The position numbers were made by a program, and so were the translations under genes. From Gammaproteobacteria bacterium (GTDB lineage: Bacteria > Pseudomonadota > Gammaproteobacteria > DSM-16500), in NCBI GenBank assembly GCA_021323555.1, contig JAJONP010000044.1, forward strand, positions 1 to 13,225: DNA of 13,225 bases. The letters run 5' to 3'. Of the stretch, positions 7,366-13,225 are shown one piece after another. Below the pieces are notes generated by a model. It was not told the origin of the DNA, searched no databases, and was given only the letters and a program-made list of their open reading frames with translations. Positions within the stretch are counted from its first letter, which is position 1, and each line of letters starts with the position of its first letter.

Positions 7366-8376
7366 GTGAATAAAATAAAAGCTCAACACGATAGCGCATG
7401 GAAAGATATTCTGGATCACTATTTGCCGCAAGCTTTAGAGATATGTTTCCCAGCGGTTTACGAACTCATTGACTGGAAGCGTGAATGGGTAGCCCTTGAT
7501 AAGGAATTACAATCTGTCACTAAAATCAGTGAAACGGGTCAGCGTTTTGTGGATAAACTCATTCGAGTTTCTCTGAAGGAGAATGGAAGCGAACAGTGGG
7601 TACTTATTCATATGGAAGTAGAACAAGCTCCTACTAAGGCATTTGCAGAACGTATGTTTATTTATGGTATACGGCTCTTTGATAAATACCGCCATCCTAT
7701 CGCAGGCTGTGCTTTACTAACCGATGATAATAAAAATATAAGACCTCATTTTTATGAAGTGGGGTTTGGCGGCACGCGTTTACGGCAAGATTTTTTGCTT
7801 TGTAAGTTAATCGACTTTGAAAAAAACCGTCAGGATCTGGAATCTTCTTCCAATCCATTTGCCACTGTTGTGCTATTCCATTTAGATGCCCTTCGCGCTA
7901 AAAGATTACCGCAGAAAGAGCGATTTTATACTAAGATTAATCTGGCTAAGCGGTTATATAATAAAGGGTTTCAAAAAGCAGAAATCACTAATCTCTTTCG
8001 GTTTTTGGATTTTTCAATTGCACTCACAAATTCGCTTGAGCTAGAATATCAGGAAGAAATTCATCAGGTAGAGGTAAAAAGAAATATGACTTATTTATCA
8101 AATATAGAACGTGCCAGTATGCAACGAGGCATGGAAAAGGGCATAGAAAAAGGCATAGAAAAAGGCATGAAAAAAGGCATACAAAAAGGCATGGAAAGAG
8201 GCATGGAAAGAGGCATGGAAAAGGGCATTAAAATCGGTATGCAAAAAGGTATGATAAAGAACCAGGAGGAAATAGCGCTAGAATTATTAAAACAAGGCTT
8301 AGACTTTAATTTAATTATAAGAGCCACAAAATTAAAACGAAAACGCTTGGAAGAATTGCAAAGGCAGTTGCATTAA
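7366..8376 (+). CDS. Rpn-family PD-(D/E)XK nuclease / putative transposase
   Basis: The 336-residue product belongs to the Rpn/YhgA-like group (COG5464, recombination-promoting nucleases annotated as putative transposases). E. coli members are DNA endonucleases, and some act in phage defence. The N-terminal domain (about 7-180) opens with HDSAWKDIL and carries the candidate catalytic residues D63 (FVDKLIRV) and E84-V-E86 (IHMEVEQ). The last position is Glu where Gln or Lys is more usual. Residues 254-297 form eleven tetrapeptides of the type (K/R)G(M/I)x, followed by a basic helical tail (301-335). The start is GTG, chosen because GAGG lies 7 nt upstream and the frame opens into conserved sequence. 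It is transcribed divergently from mfd across 120 bp. No accompanying transposon ends were found. A possible internal start at 8086 is listed separately. Confidence 0.85.
   Translation: MNKIKAQHDSAWKDILDHYLPQALEICFPAVYELIDWKREWVALDKELQSVTKISETGQRFVDKLIRVSLKENGSEQWVLIHMEVEQAPTKAFAERMFIYGIRLFDKYRHPIAGCALLTDDNKNIRPHFYEVGFGGTRLRQDFLLCKLIDFEKNRQDLESSSNPFATVVLFHLDALRAKRLPQKERFYTKINLAKRLYNKGFQKAEITNLFRFLDFSIALTNSLELEYQEEIHQVEVKRNMTYLSNIERASMQRGMEKGIEKGIEKGMKKGIQKGMERGMERGMEKGIKIGMQKGMIKNQEEIALELLKQGLDFNLIIRATKLKRKRLEELQRQLH
8086..8376 (+). CDS. Candidate internal in-frame product (RpnS-like C-terminal protein)
   Basis: ATG at 8086 (M241 of the Rpn protein) is preceded by AGAGG at 8070-8074, 11 nt upstream. 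Translation from it would give 96 residues comprising the tetrapeptide repeat and the basic tail, without the nuclease domain. In E. coli, C-terminal parts of Rpn proteins are made from internal starts and act as inhibitors of the full-length toxin. The spacing is somewhat long and the case is by analogy only, so this is a hypothesis rather than an established gene. Confidence 0.28.
   Translation: MTYLSNIERASMQRGMEKGIEKGIEKGMKKGIQKGMERGMERGMEKGIKIGMQKGMIKNQEEIALELLKQGLDFNLIIRATKLKRKRLEELQRQLH
8125..8256 (+). repeat. In-frame 12-bp tandem repeat (11 units) within the rpn gene
   Basis: Eleven 12-bp units of the form (A/C)(A/G)(A/G)GGCAT(G/A)-AAA-like sequence encode residues 254-297 as RGME, KGIE, KGIE, KGMK, KGIQ, KGME, RGME, RGME, KGIK, IGMQ, KGMI. 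Because the unit is a multiple of three, gain or loss of units keeps the frame and only changes the length of the linker or helix. Comparable G-x-x-x repeats occur in other Rpn proteins. Confidence 0.9.
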
Positions 8377-8382
8377 AACCGA

Positions 8383-8430
8383 GCCAGATTATTTTGATCG
8401 TTTCACTCTAAGATTACCCCAGGGCAACCG
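8383..8430. repeat. Probable decayed copy of the mfd 5' coding end
   Basis: AGATTACCCCAGGGCAACCG (8411-8430) matches 7163-7182 inside mfd at 17 of 20 positions, including 12 in a row. GCCAG lies 28 bp before it here and 24 bp before it in mfd, and the bases just before AGATTACC are also similar. It sits upstream of a copy of the mfd promoter repeat, in the same order and at about the same distance as at mfd (TATACC about 95 bp away there, about 110 bp here). This supports descent from a duplicated mfd 5' region. Confidence 0.4.
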
Positions 8431-8458
8431 CACTCAGCTTTTTCTTTATAGAAAACAG

Positions 8459-8544
8459 TATAAAATCAAATGGTTAAGAAAAATATTTAAGCAGCATGGC
8501 AAAATTTTCTGCATAGTCTATACCTAATCTATCAATCTCCTCAA
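8459..8544. repeat. Intergenic repeat, copy 2 (upstream of the first acidic paralog)
   Basis: From TATAAAATCAA to the TCAA at 8544, this aligns with 9511-9597. Shared blocks include AAATATTTAAG, CATGG and a run of 20 or more identical bases that begins AAAATTTTCTGCATAG. It fills most of the 188-bp gap between rpn and the next gene. On the minus strand it holds TTGAGG-N16-TATAGA (8544-8517), equivalent to the mfd promoter. Two TTAA sites 13 bp apart (8474 and 8487) are kept in copy 3. Confidence 0.75.
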
Positions 8545-8564
8545 ATAGAGAAAGAGGGTTATAT

Positions 8565-9461
8565 ATGTTTCGATCAGATGGAGAAAAGGAAGACCTTAAA
8601 ATTCGCCTTCATGATACGCAGACTCAAAATATAAAACTCGAAGAATTATGTACGATTCTTCACAATACTTTATCATCACCCTTCGCAGACAGTAGGGTTA
8701 AGTTAGTAGATCAGGGTAATGGAACACTAGTAAATTTTGAGAATGAAGAAGAAGATGATGAGGAAGAAGAAAATACTCCGCTAACTGAAGAAGGAGATAT
8801 TAACGAGGAAGATGAACGAGAAGAAGAATATAAAGCAACCTCTTACGAAATAGATGAAGGCAGTTTTATTTCTGGAGAAGTGCCATTGGTAAAACAGCTC
8901 GAAGCCGCTGACCAGCATAATAAAGCATTACGGGATGCTATTAAGGCTCATTATCAACAAGTCGAACAGATTATTGCGGATAAAAGCAAAATTAGAAATA
9001 TAATTCTTACTTTTTTTGAGGCCATACGAAAGCTTATGATGGAGAAAAACCCTCACGCAGCCAAATCAACCCTGAAACAATTCGAAGAAAAGTCAGTCGA
9101 TCTGTATACCCGTAAATCTGACATCTACGTTCCCGGAAATAAACTAAATGAATGCGCTTCTATAAAAGAACTTACAGAGAATGTCACTCATCTCATTGAT
9201 CGTTTAAATGAAGATAGAACGATAGAAGAAAAAGCAGGAAAGCTATTACAATGGGTCGCTAAAAATTGTAAAGCAGCTTACAATTATACTCTTTCACAAA
9301 GCTCATCAGCTGTACAAGTTGTTATTCGCGCCATACAATCATCAAAGCCACCTTCTGTTACTGAGCAGAGCATCTTTTCTTTTAATGATGATGACAATGA
9401 CTTTGAAGTGAAAAAAATCAGAGCTCCTTCTAACAAATTACTGCGTGGCGGCGATTTATAA
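8565..9461 (+). CDS. Acidic, coiled-coil-like protein of unknown function (paralog A)
   Basis: The product has 298 residues, with no signal peptide or membrane segment. Residues 59-89 form a strongly acidic tract, almost all Glu and Asp. The region 107-257 is predicted helical by composition and heptad-like spacing (for example PLVKQLEAADQHNK and VEQIIADKSKIRN), and it aligns with 226-370 of the neighbouring 408-residue protein; matched blocks include KQL, IIAD, ELT, LLQWV and AY. The C-terminal tail (258-298) is polar with a DDD cluster. AGAGGG (8553-8558) lies 6 nt before the ATG, fixing the start. I recognise no family. Acidic, helical, lineage-specific paralogs of this kind in host-associated gammaproteobacteria are sometimes secreted effectors, but nothing in the sequence proves that. 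It follows the Rpn gene and shares its upstream repeat with paralog B. Confidence 0.8.
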   Translation: MFRSDGEKEDLKIRLHDTQTQNIKLEELCTILHNTLSSPFADSRVKLVDQGNGTLVNFENEEEDDEEEENTPLTEEGDINEEDEREEEYKATSYEIDEGSFISGEVPLVKQLEAADQHNKALRDAIKAHYQQVEQIIADKSKIRNIILTFFEAIRKLMMEKNPHAAKSTLKQFEEKSVDLYTRKSDIYVPGNKLNECASIKELTENVTHLIDRLNEDRTIEEKAGKLLQWVAKNCKAAYNYTLSQSSSAVQVVIRAIQSSKPPSVTEQSIFSFNDDDNDFEVKKIRAPSNKLLRGGDL

Positions 9462-9510
9462 CTTTTGGTTAATTTCAAACATAGCTATGGGTTATTTTTT
9501 AAAAAAATAT

Positions 9511-9606
9511 TATAAAATCAATGCATTAAAGTAAATATTTAAGTTATCATGGAAAAATTTTCTGCATAGTCTATACCTAATTTATAAATGCGCTCAAGTG
9601 ATTAAT
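9511..9606. repeat. Intergenic repeat, copy 3 (upstream of the second acidic paralog)
   Basis: This copy shares its left part with 8459-8544 and its right part (TTTATAAATGCGCTCAAGTGATTAAT) with 7265-7291 at mfd, so it links the other two copies. On the minus strand it keeps TTGAGC-N16-TATAGA (9597-9570), the mfd-promoter signature. It ends just before the ribosome binding site of paralog B. Confidence 0.75.
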
Positions 9607-9620
9607 ATAAAGGAGGTTAT

Positions 9621-10847
9621 ATGCCAGTTAATGATAAGAGAGTACACCCTGCAAATCCTAGGCTTCCAAATTTTGAAATTGCAGTCAATATGAAAATGGA
9701 AGGAAGAAGCCAATGGGCTATGGAGTTAGCAGAGGATGCGTCTATTATCTTAAAATTTGAAAACGATGATGACGCAAACAAAATGATGCAATTCTTGTGG
9801 AATAAAATGCACTTCCAACCCGGAAATCGAGTCGGGAAAATTATTCAAATTAATGGTGCGGATGTTGACACTGCCGCTCGCGTGTTGTTAGACGAAGTAG
9901 CAAATGAATTACCTACAGAAGCGTTATGTGAACTTGCGTACTATTTTGAAAAGCATGCGTCAGATAAATTTCCAGCTTTGAATAGGTTGGTTGAGGAACG
10001 CTTATATAAAGTATTCGCTGAAAATGCAACTCTTGCAGGATTGCATGATAAACTCTCAACATTATTTTCTAAAACGGATATTACTGAAACAAAAGAGCAA
10101 ACTTTTGAAACAAAAGATGTGCCCTCTGTAGAGGATGGCCAAAATGAAGAAAGAGATACTGAAATATATGATTGGGTAGAAGCATCAATAGACGAGGAGG
10201 AAAAGGAAGAAGAATTTCAATATGGTTGGGGAAGAGAAGAACTCGCTCAGCCATTTTCTGACGAATCATCGAAAGAAGAACTGCCAGACGAGTTAACGCT
10301 CATCAAACAACTTAAAGAGGCGAATCAATATAATGATCGAATATACCAAGACATCCAAGATCAATGTGCAAAGCTAGAGAAAATTATTGCAGACAGAAAT
10401 AAAATCACGACTGCAATCTGTTATGTTCTTAAAAAAATAGTGCCGTTAGTAGTAGCAGAAAAAATATTTGAACGCGATGTTGAACGTTTAAGAAATGGAA
10501 CGGCCGCTCTATCAATCCCATCTGTTCCAATAGGCAACCTTAATAGATCGGCTACTTTGGATGAACTAACAGGAAAAGTAAACAAGCTAATCGCACGTGC
10601 TAAAAAATCTAGTACCGTGGAAGAACATGCACGTGATTTGCTACAATGGGTTTCTCGAAAATTTACATCTGCTTATAAACGTGCTGTTTCTGAAAGCCCA
10701 AGAGAGACACAAGCCATTGTTCGTAAAGCAGTAGCCACAAGGCACGTCCCTGGTATTTTTTCTTCTTCTATTTCTCCTAATGACCATTCAGAAAGTAAAA
10801 ATAAAGAAAATTTGCTTCAACGAGGAAGAAGTCCAGGAAGCAATTAG
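9621..10847 (+). CDS. Acidic, coiled-coil-like protein of unknown function (paralog B)
   Basis: The product has 408 residues and appears soluble, without a signal peptide. Its N-terminal 150 residues (such as WAMELAEDASIILKFEND and AARVLLDEVANELPTEALCELAYYFEKH) have no counterpart in paralog A and look like a separate helical domain. An acidic segment follows (171-225, with DEEEKEEEF). Residues 226-370 form the module shared with paralog A: TLIKQLKEANQYND, KLEKIIADRNKI, ELTGKVNKLI, ARDLLQWVSRKF and QAIVRKA. The tail (371-408) is polar and ends basic (RGRSPGSN). AAGGAGGT at 9610-9617 is a near-perfect but close-set ribosome binding site for the ATG. No known family is recognised. Its position, 159 bp after paralog A behind the same repeat, implies tandem duplication followed by divergence or exchange of the N-terminus. 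Confidence 0.82.
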   Translation: MPVNDKRVHPANPRLPNFEIAVNMKMEGRSQWAMELAEDASIILKFENDDDANKMMQFLWNKMHFQPGNRVGKIIQINGADVDTAARVLLDEVANELPTEALCELAYYFEKHASDKFPALNRLVEERLYKVFAENATLAGLHDKLSTLFSKTDITETKEQTFETKDVPSVEDGQNEERDTEIYDWVEASIDEEEKEEEFQYGWGREELAQPFSDESSKEELPDELTLIKQLKEANQYNDRIYQDIQDQCAKLEKIIADRNKITTAICYVLKKIVPLVVAEKIFERDVERLRNGTAALSIPSVPIGNLNRSATLDELTGKVNKLIARAKKSSTVEEHARDLLQWVSRKFTSAYKRAVSESPRETQAIVRKAVATRHVPGIFSSSISPNDHSESKNKENLLQRGRSPGSN

Positions 10848-10942
10848 TGTATACGAGCATGTAAATAACTTTGGCAAATGTAGCTCTGCTCTTTGCATTG
10901 TAATCCCCAATATTCACAATACCTACTGGATTAAATATATTA

Positions 10943-10971
10943 TTGCCAATAGAATAACATGCTATTATAAC
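10943..10971 (+). promoter_or_regulatory. Predicted promoter of the NlpC/P60-GDPD gene pair
   Basis: TTGCCA (10943-10948) and TATAAC (10966-10971) each match the consensus at five of six positions and are 17 bp apart. Transcription would start near 10978, giving a leader of only about 13 nt before the ATG at 10991, with no clear Shine-Dalgarno sequence. An overlapping TGCTATTAT (10960-10968) is an alternative extended -10. Confidence 0.5.
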
Positions 10972-10990
10972 CAGCAGGCAGCTTTTAAAA

Positions 10991-12622
10991 ATGAATATCA
11001 AAAATAATTTAATAATCTTATTTATTCTCACATCTAATAGTGTAACGAGCAACGCCTTCCAACCACCCCCTGCGAGTTATCCCTTCCCTATAGACCATTA
11101 CAGCCAAACCATCACAGACTGGATCAAACCCAGTCCACAGTTAAATAAACCACTTTTAACTGTAAGAGTGCAACATCAGCAGTTTAAAAATTTCAAAGAA
11201 CACTATATCGGTTCCCAATCACCCTGGAACGATCAGTATATTGCTACCATACAATCTTCAGATCTAAAAATAGCAGAGCAAACGATGCTAGAAAAATACG
11301 ATAAAAATTACATATGCGAAGACCCGTCCCCCAATAATCCACTCCTGACTTGCGTCAAAATACCTAAAAAAACCGAATTACAAGGGCGAGGCATTTGTGA
11401 TGCTACAAATCGAAATGCCAATCAAATTTATCCAGACGATTGGATTAATCAATTAAAAACACAAGTCAATTTATCGCAATTTACTTCCAAAAATACTGCT
11501 CAAGGTAAAGCAATTGCTATCCAAAACTTAAATGCACGTGCTCTGCCTACGGATGACCATTATTTTCATGATTGCAATTCACCAGGCGAAGGCGATTCAT
11601 TTGACTATTTACAAACATCTGCATTATGGGCAGGAACACCTGTGTATATTTTAGGAGAATCTGCAGACCATCGTTGGTATTTGGTATTAACACCGGATTT
11701 TATTGCGTGGGTGAAAAGTACCGGTATTGCCAAAGTCAGTCATCCATTTATTGCTGAGTGGAGATCCAAGGCTAATCAATCACTTGTTGCCATTACCAGC
11801 CCTATGAATAACCCGCATGTCTTATCTATTGTTGATGAAGAAACTCATCAAAAACGCTTTACTGGTTATATTGGTATGGTTTTCCCATTAGAACAAAAAG
11901 ATAAGGATGGTTTTCATATCCTTATTCCTGTGATGGACAATAGCACGCATCAAGCCTCAATCAAAAAAGCTTATTTATCAAAAAAAGATGCAACCTTAAT
12001 ACCATTAATGACAACAACAAATAATCTGATAAAAATCATTAATAATCTCAAAGGACGAACGTATGGATGGGGCAATTTAAATGTAGAAAATCCTACTGAA
12101 TTTTATAATGATTGTTCTGCAGAATTAAAAAGTCTTTATACGCCTTTTGGTATTTGGTTACCCAGACACTCAACCGATCAAGTTGATACCAATATTATGT
12201 TAGGCTATGCAACCGACTTAACATCGCTTACTTTAGAAGAGCGTATACATTCTTTAAGCAGGGCGAATGCTCACCGATTTATGACAGTGGTTTATATTGG
12301 TGGGCATGTCTTTATGTATCTCGGTAATTATTCCAACCCTGGGGATGCTTCTCATGAAAAAGTTGTTTTAACTTATCAGGATATGTGGGGTTTAAGACCG
12401 ATGGGAGAAGGGCCTGATGGACGTTACGTGATAGGAAAATCTGTATTTTTCCCATTACTCGCACATTACCCTGAAAAATATCCAGGAAATCGTGAGCTTA
12501 TTTCTTTAGCGGATAAAAAATATTTTATCATGGCTTATTTAGATCAAATATCTTCAAAACCCGTACAGCTCTTGGAAAAGCTATTGAACTTACATGAAAT
12601 ATATAGATTAATGACTGTATGA
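10991..12622 (+). CDS. Secreted SH3b and NlpC/P60 peptidoglycan hydrolase
   Basis: The 543-residue product is probably a cell-wall endopeptidase cutting stem peptides (gamma-D-Glu to diamino acid, by family). A signal peptide covers 1-22 (hydrophobic core LIILFIL, likely cleavage after SNA). After an N-terminal stabilising region (about 30-170) come two SH3b-like domains (about 170-250 and 255-335; ALWAGTPVYILGE and WYLVLTPDFIAWV mark the first). The NlpC/P60 domain starts near 350 with the family's YGWGN motif (358-362). Catalytic Cys is C375 in NDCSAEL, and His is H439 in GGHVFMYLG. At the third catalytic position, just before the WGL motif, Q463 (TYQDMWGL) stands where His is usual. The architecture matches SH3b1/SH3b2/NlpC-P60 enzymes such as those of Desulfovibrio and cyanobacteria. 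Its stop overlaps the next start as ATGA, so the two genes are translationally coupled. Confidence 0.88.
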   Translation: MNIKNNLIILFILTSNSVTSNAFQPPPASYPFPIDHYSQTITDWIKPSPQLNKPLLTVRVQHQQFKNFKEHYIGSQSPWNDQYIATIQSSDLKIAEQTMLEKYDKNYICEDPSPNNPLLTCVKIPKKTELQGRGICDATNRNANQIYPDDWINQLKTQVNLSQFTSKNTAQGKAIAIQNLNARALPTDDHYFHDCNSPGEGDSFDYLQTSALWAGTPVYILGESADHRWYLVLTPDFIAWVKSTGIAKVSHPFIAEWRSKANQSLVAITSPMNNPHVLSIVDEETHQKRFTGYIGMVFPLEQKDKDGFHILIPVMDNSTHQASIKKAYLSKKDATLIPLMTTTNNLIKIINNLKGRTYGWGNLNVENPTEFYNDCSAELKSLYTPFGIWLPRHSTDQVDTNIMLGYATDLTSLTLEERIHSLSRANAHRFMTVVYIGGHVFMYLGNYSNPGDASHEKVVLTYQDMWGLRPMGEGPDGRYVIGKSVFFPLLAHYPEKYPGNRELISLADKKYFIMAYLDQISSKPVQLLEKLLNLHEIYRLMTV

Positions 12623-13225
12623 GTGATTCTCAATTATCCTTCATACCACCCATTATTGCTCATCGCGGTGCTAGTGCGCTAGCACCCGAAAATACTTTAG
12701 CCGCTTTTTTAAAAGCCAAACAATTAGGACTTCATTGGGTCGAATTTGATGTAATGCTCGCATCAACCGGTGAAGCTATTGCTATGCACGATGATACTTT
12801 AGAGCGCACCACCAATGGCCAGGGCAGGGTAATAGATTGCTCTTATGATTATTTGAAAACCTTAGATGCAGGTAGTTGGTTTCATCCTGATTTTTTTGAA
12901 GAACGCATTCCATTACTAGAAGATGTTTTGAAATTATTACAGCAGCAAGAACTCGCCGCTAATTTAGAAATTAAATCACTATCTGGTTATGAAGAAGTAA
13001 CAGTTCAGCGTATCATAGATGTTCTTAAAAAAAATTTTGGACCAAATAACACAGAACAACCCTTGTTAATATCAAGTTTTTCTCCTATCATTTTAAAAAT
13101 AACAAAAAAACTTCTTCCCTCTGCGTCACTCAGCGTACTTATGGATGAATGGCATTCTGATTGGCAAGATTTTTGTGAAGAAATACAGGCAGTCACTGTT
13201 AATATTAACCATCGTATTTTAACCC
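12619..13225 (+). CDS. ugpQ: Glycerophosphodiester phosphodiesterase (partial, 3' end outside window)
   Basis: This enzyme hydrolyses glycerophosphodiesters from phospholipid breakdown to sn-glycerol 3-phosphate and an alcohol. The 202 codons present show the GDPD TIM-barrel signature: HRG with H15 and R16, PEN with E24, the metal ligands E42 and D44 (VEFDV), H57 (MHDDTLERTT) and E117-K119 (NLEIKS). The later SFSP motif is also present. There is no signal peptide, so it is cytosolic like E. coli UgpQ (247 residues); about four fifths of the gene is here. Its ATG overlaps the upstream stop (ATGA at 12619-12622) and has no ribosome binding site of its own, which implies translation coupled to the cell-wall hydrolase gene. 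The ugpQ symbol is by similarity; no ugp transport genes are nearby. Confidence 0.9.
   Translation, partial: MSDSQLSFIPPIIAHRGASALAPENTLAAFLKAKQLGLHWVEFDVMLASTGEAIAMHDDTLERTTNGQGRVIDCSYDYLKTLDAGSWFHPDFFEERIPLLEDVLKLLQQQELAANLEIKSLSGYEEVTVQRIIDVLKKNFGPNNTEQPLLISSFSPIILKITKKLLPSASLSVLMDEWHSDWQDFCEEIQAVTVNINHRILT

Noticed and set aside
8264..8270. AGGAGGA inside the rpn gene as a ribosome binding site for an internal start
   Set aside because: No ATG, GTG or TTG follows at a usable distance in the reading frame; it simply encodes part of the protein.
8091..8327. Antisense open frame rich in SMPF repeats
   Set aside because: It is the mirror of the rpn tandem repeat, without a start context of its own.
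8474..8490. TTAA direct repeats (also near 9525) as a PmrA-type effector regulator site
   Set aside because: The 13-bp period does not match the spacing I recall for PmrA boxes, and TTAA is common in AT-rich DNA; conservation is explained by the repeat itself.
10874..10897. GCAAA/TTTGC hairpin after paralog B as a terminator
   Set aside because: The stem is interrupted and no T-run follows.
10780..11007. Open frame overlapping the end of paralog B and the start of the NlpC/P60 gene
   Set aside because: It has no ribosome binding site or recognisable features and overlaps two better-supported genes.

Overview
The window is an AT-rich bacterial chromosome segment. The Mfd protein resembles E. 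coli Mfd along its whole length, which points to a gammaproteobacterium. The low GC, the acidic proteins of unknown function, the Rpn-family gene and the SH3b/NlpC-P60 hydrolase would suit a Legionellales/Coxiellaceae-like, host-associated lineage. That placement is inference; no rRNA or other taxonomic marker is present.

Layout. 1-60: a short stretch with two ATGTCCC repeats 22 bp apart, possibly the end of an insertion sequence. 59-1192 (-): an ATPase of the AAA_14/DUF4143 type, whose promoter sits between the arms of a perfect 12-bp inverted repeat. 1338-1712 (+): a small exported protein with a near-consensus promoter and a strong ribosome binding site. 1822-2022 (+): a 66-residue Cys-rich zinc-ribbon-like protein. 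2036-7245 (-): three co-directional genes, mfd (transcription-repair coupling factor), a DUF47/PhoU-like protein and a PiT phosphate transporter, in that transcription order with 50- and 66-bp gaps.

7246-10850 is an accessory-looking stretch on the + strand. It holds an Rpn-family PD-(D/E)XK nuclease with an 11-unit tetrapeptide repeat, then two paralogous acidic, probably coiled-coil proteins of unknown function that share a C-terminal module but have different N-termini. Each of these three genes is preceded by a copy of one intergenic repeat. The first copy is the promoter region of mfd itself, and all three keep a minus-strand promoter-like signature TTGAG(C/G)-N16-TATA(A/G)A. A decayed piece of the mfd 5' coding end also seems to lie downstream of the nuclease gene. 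The simplest reading is that this cluster grew by duplication of the mfd upstream region.

10991-13225 (+): a secreted SH3b/NlpC-P60 peptidoglycan hydrolase whose stop codon overlaps, as ATGA, the start of a glycerophosphodiester phosphodiesterase cut off by the window edge.

The most interesting candidates are the Rpn gene with a possible internal in-frame start (an RpnS-like self-antitoxin), the two-member paralog family, and the triplicated mfd-promoter repeat. No RNA genes, CRISPR arrays or complete mobile elements were seen, and no gene-free stretch exceeds 300 bases.
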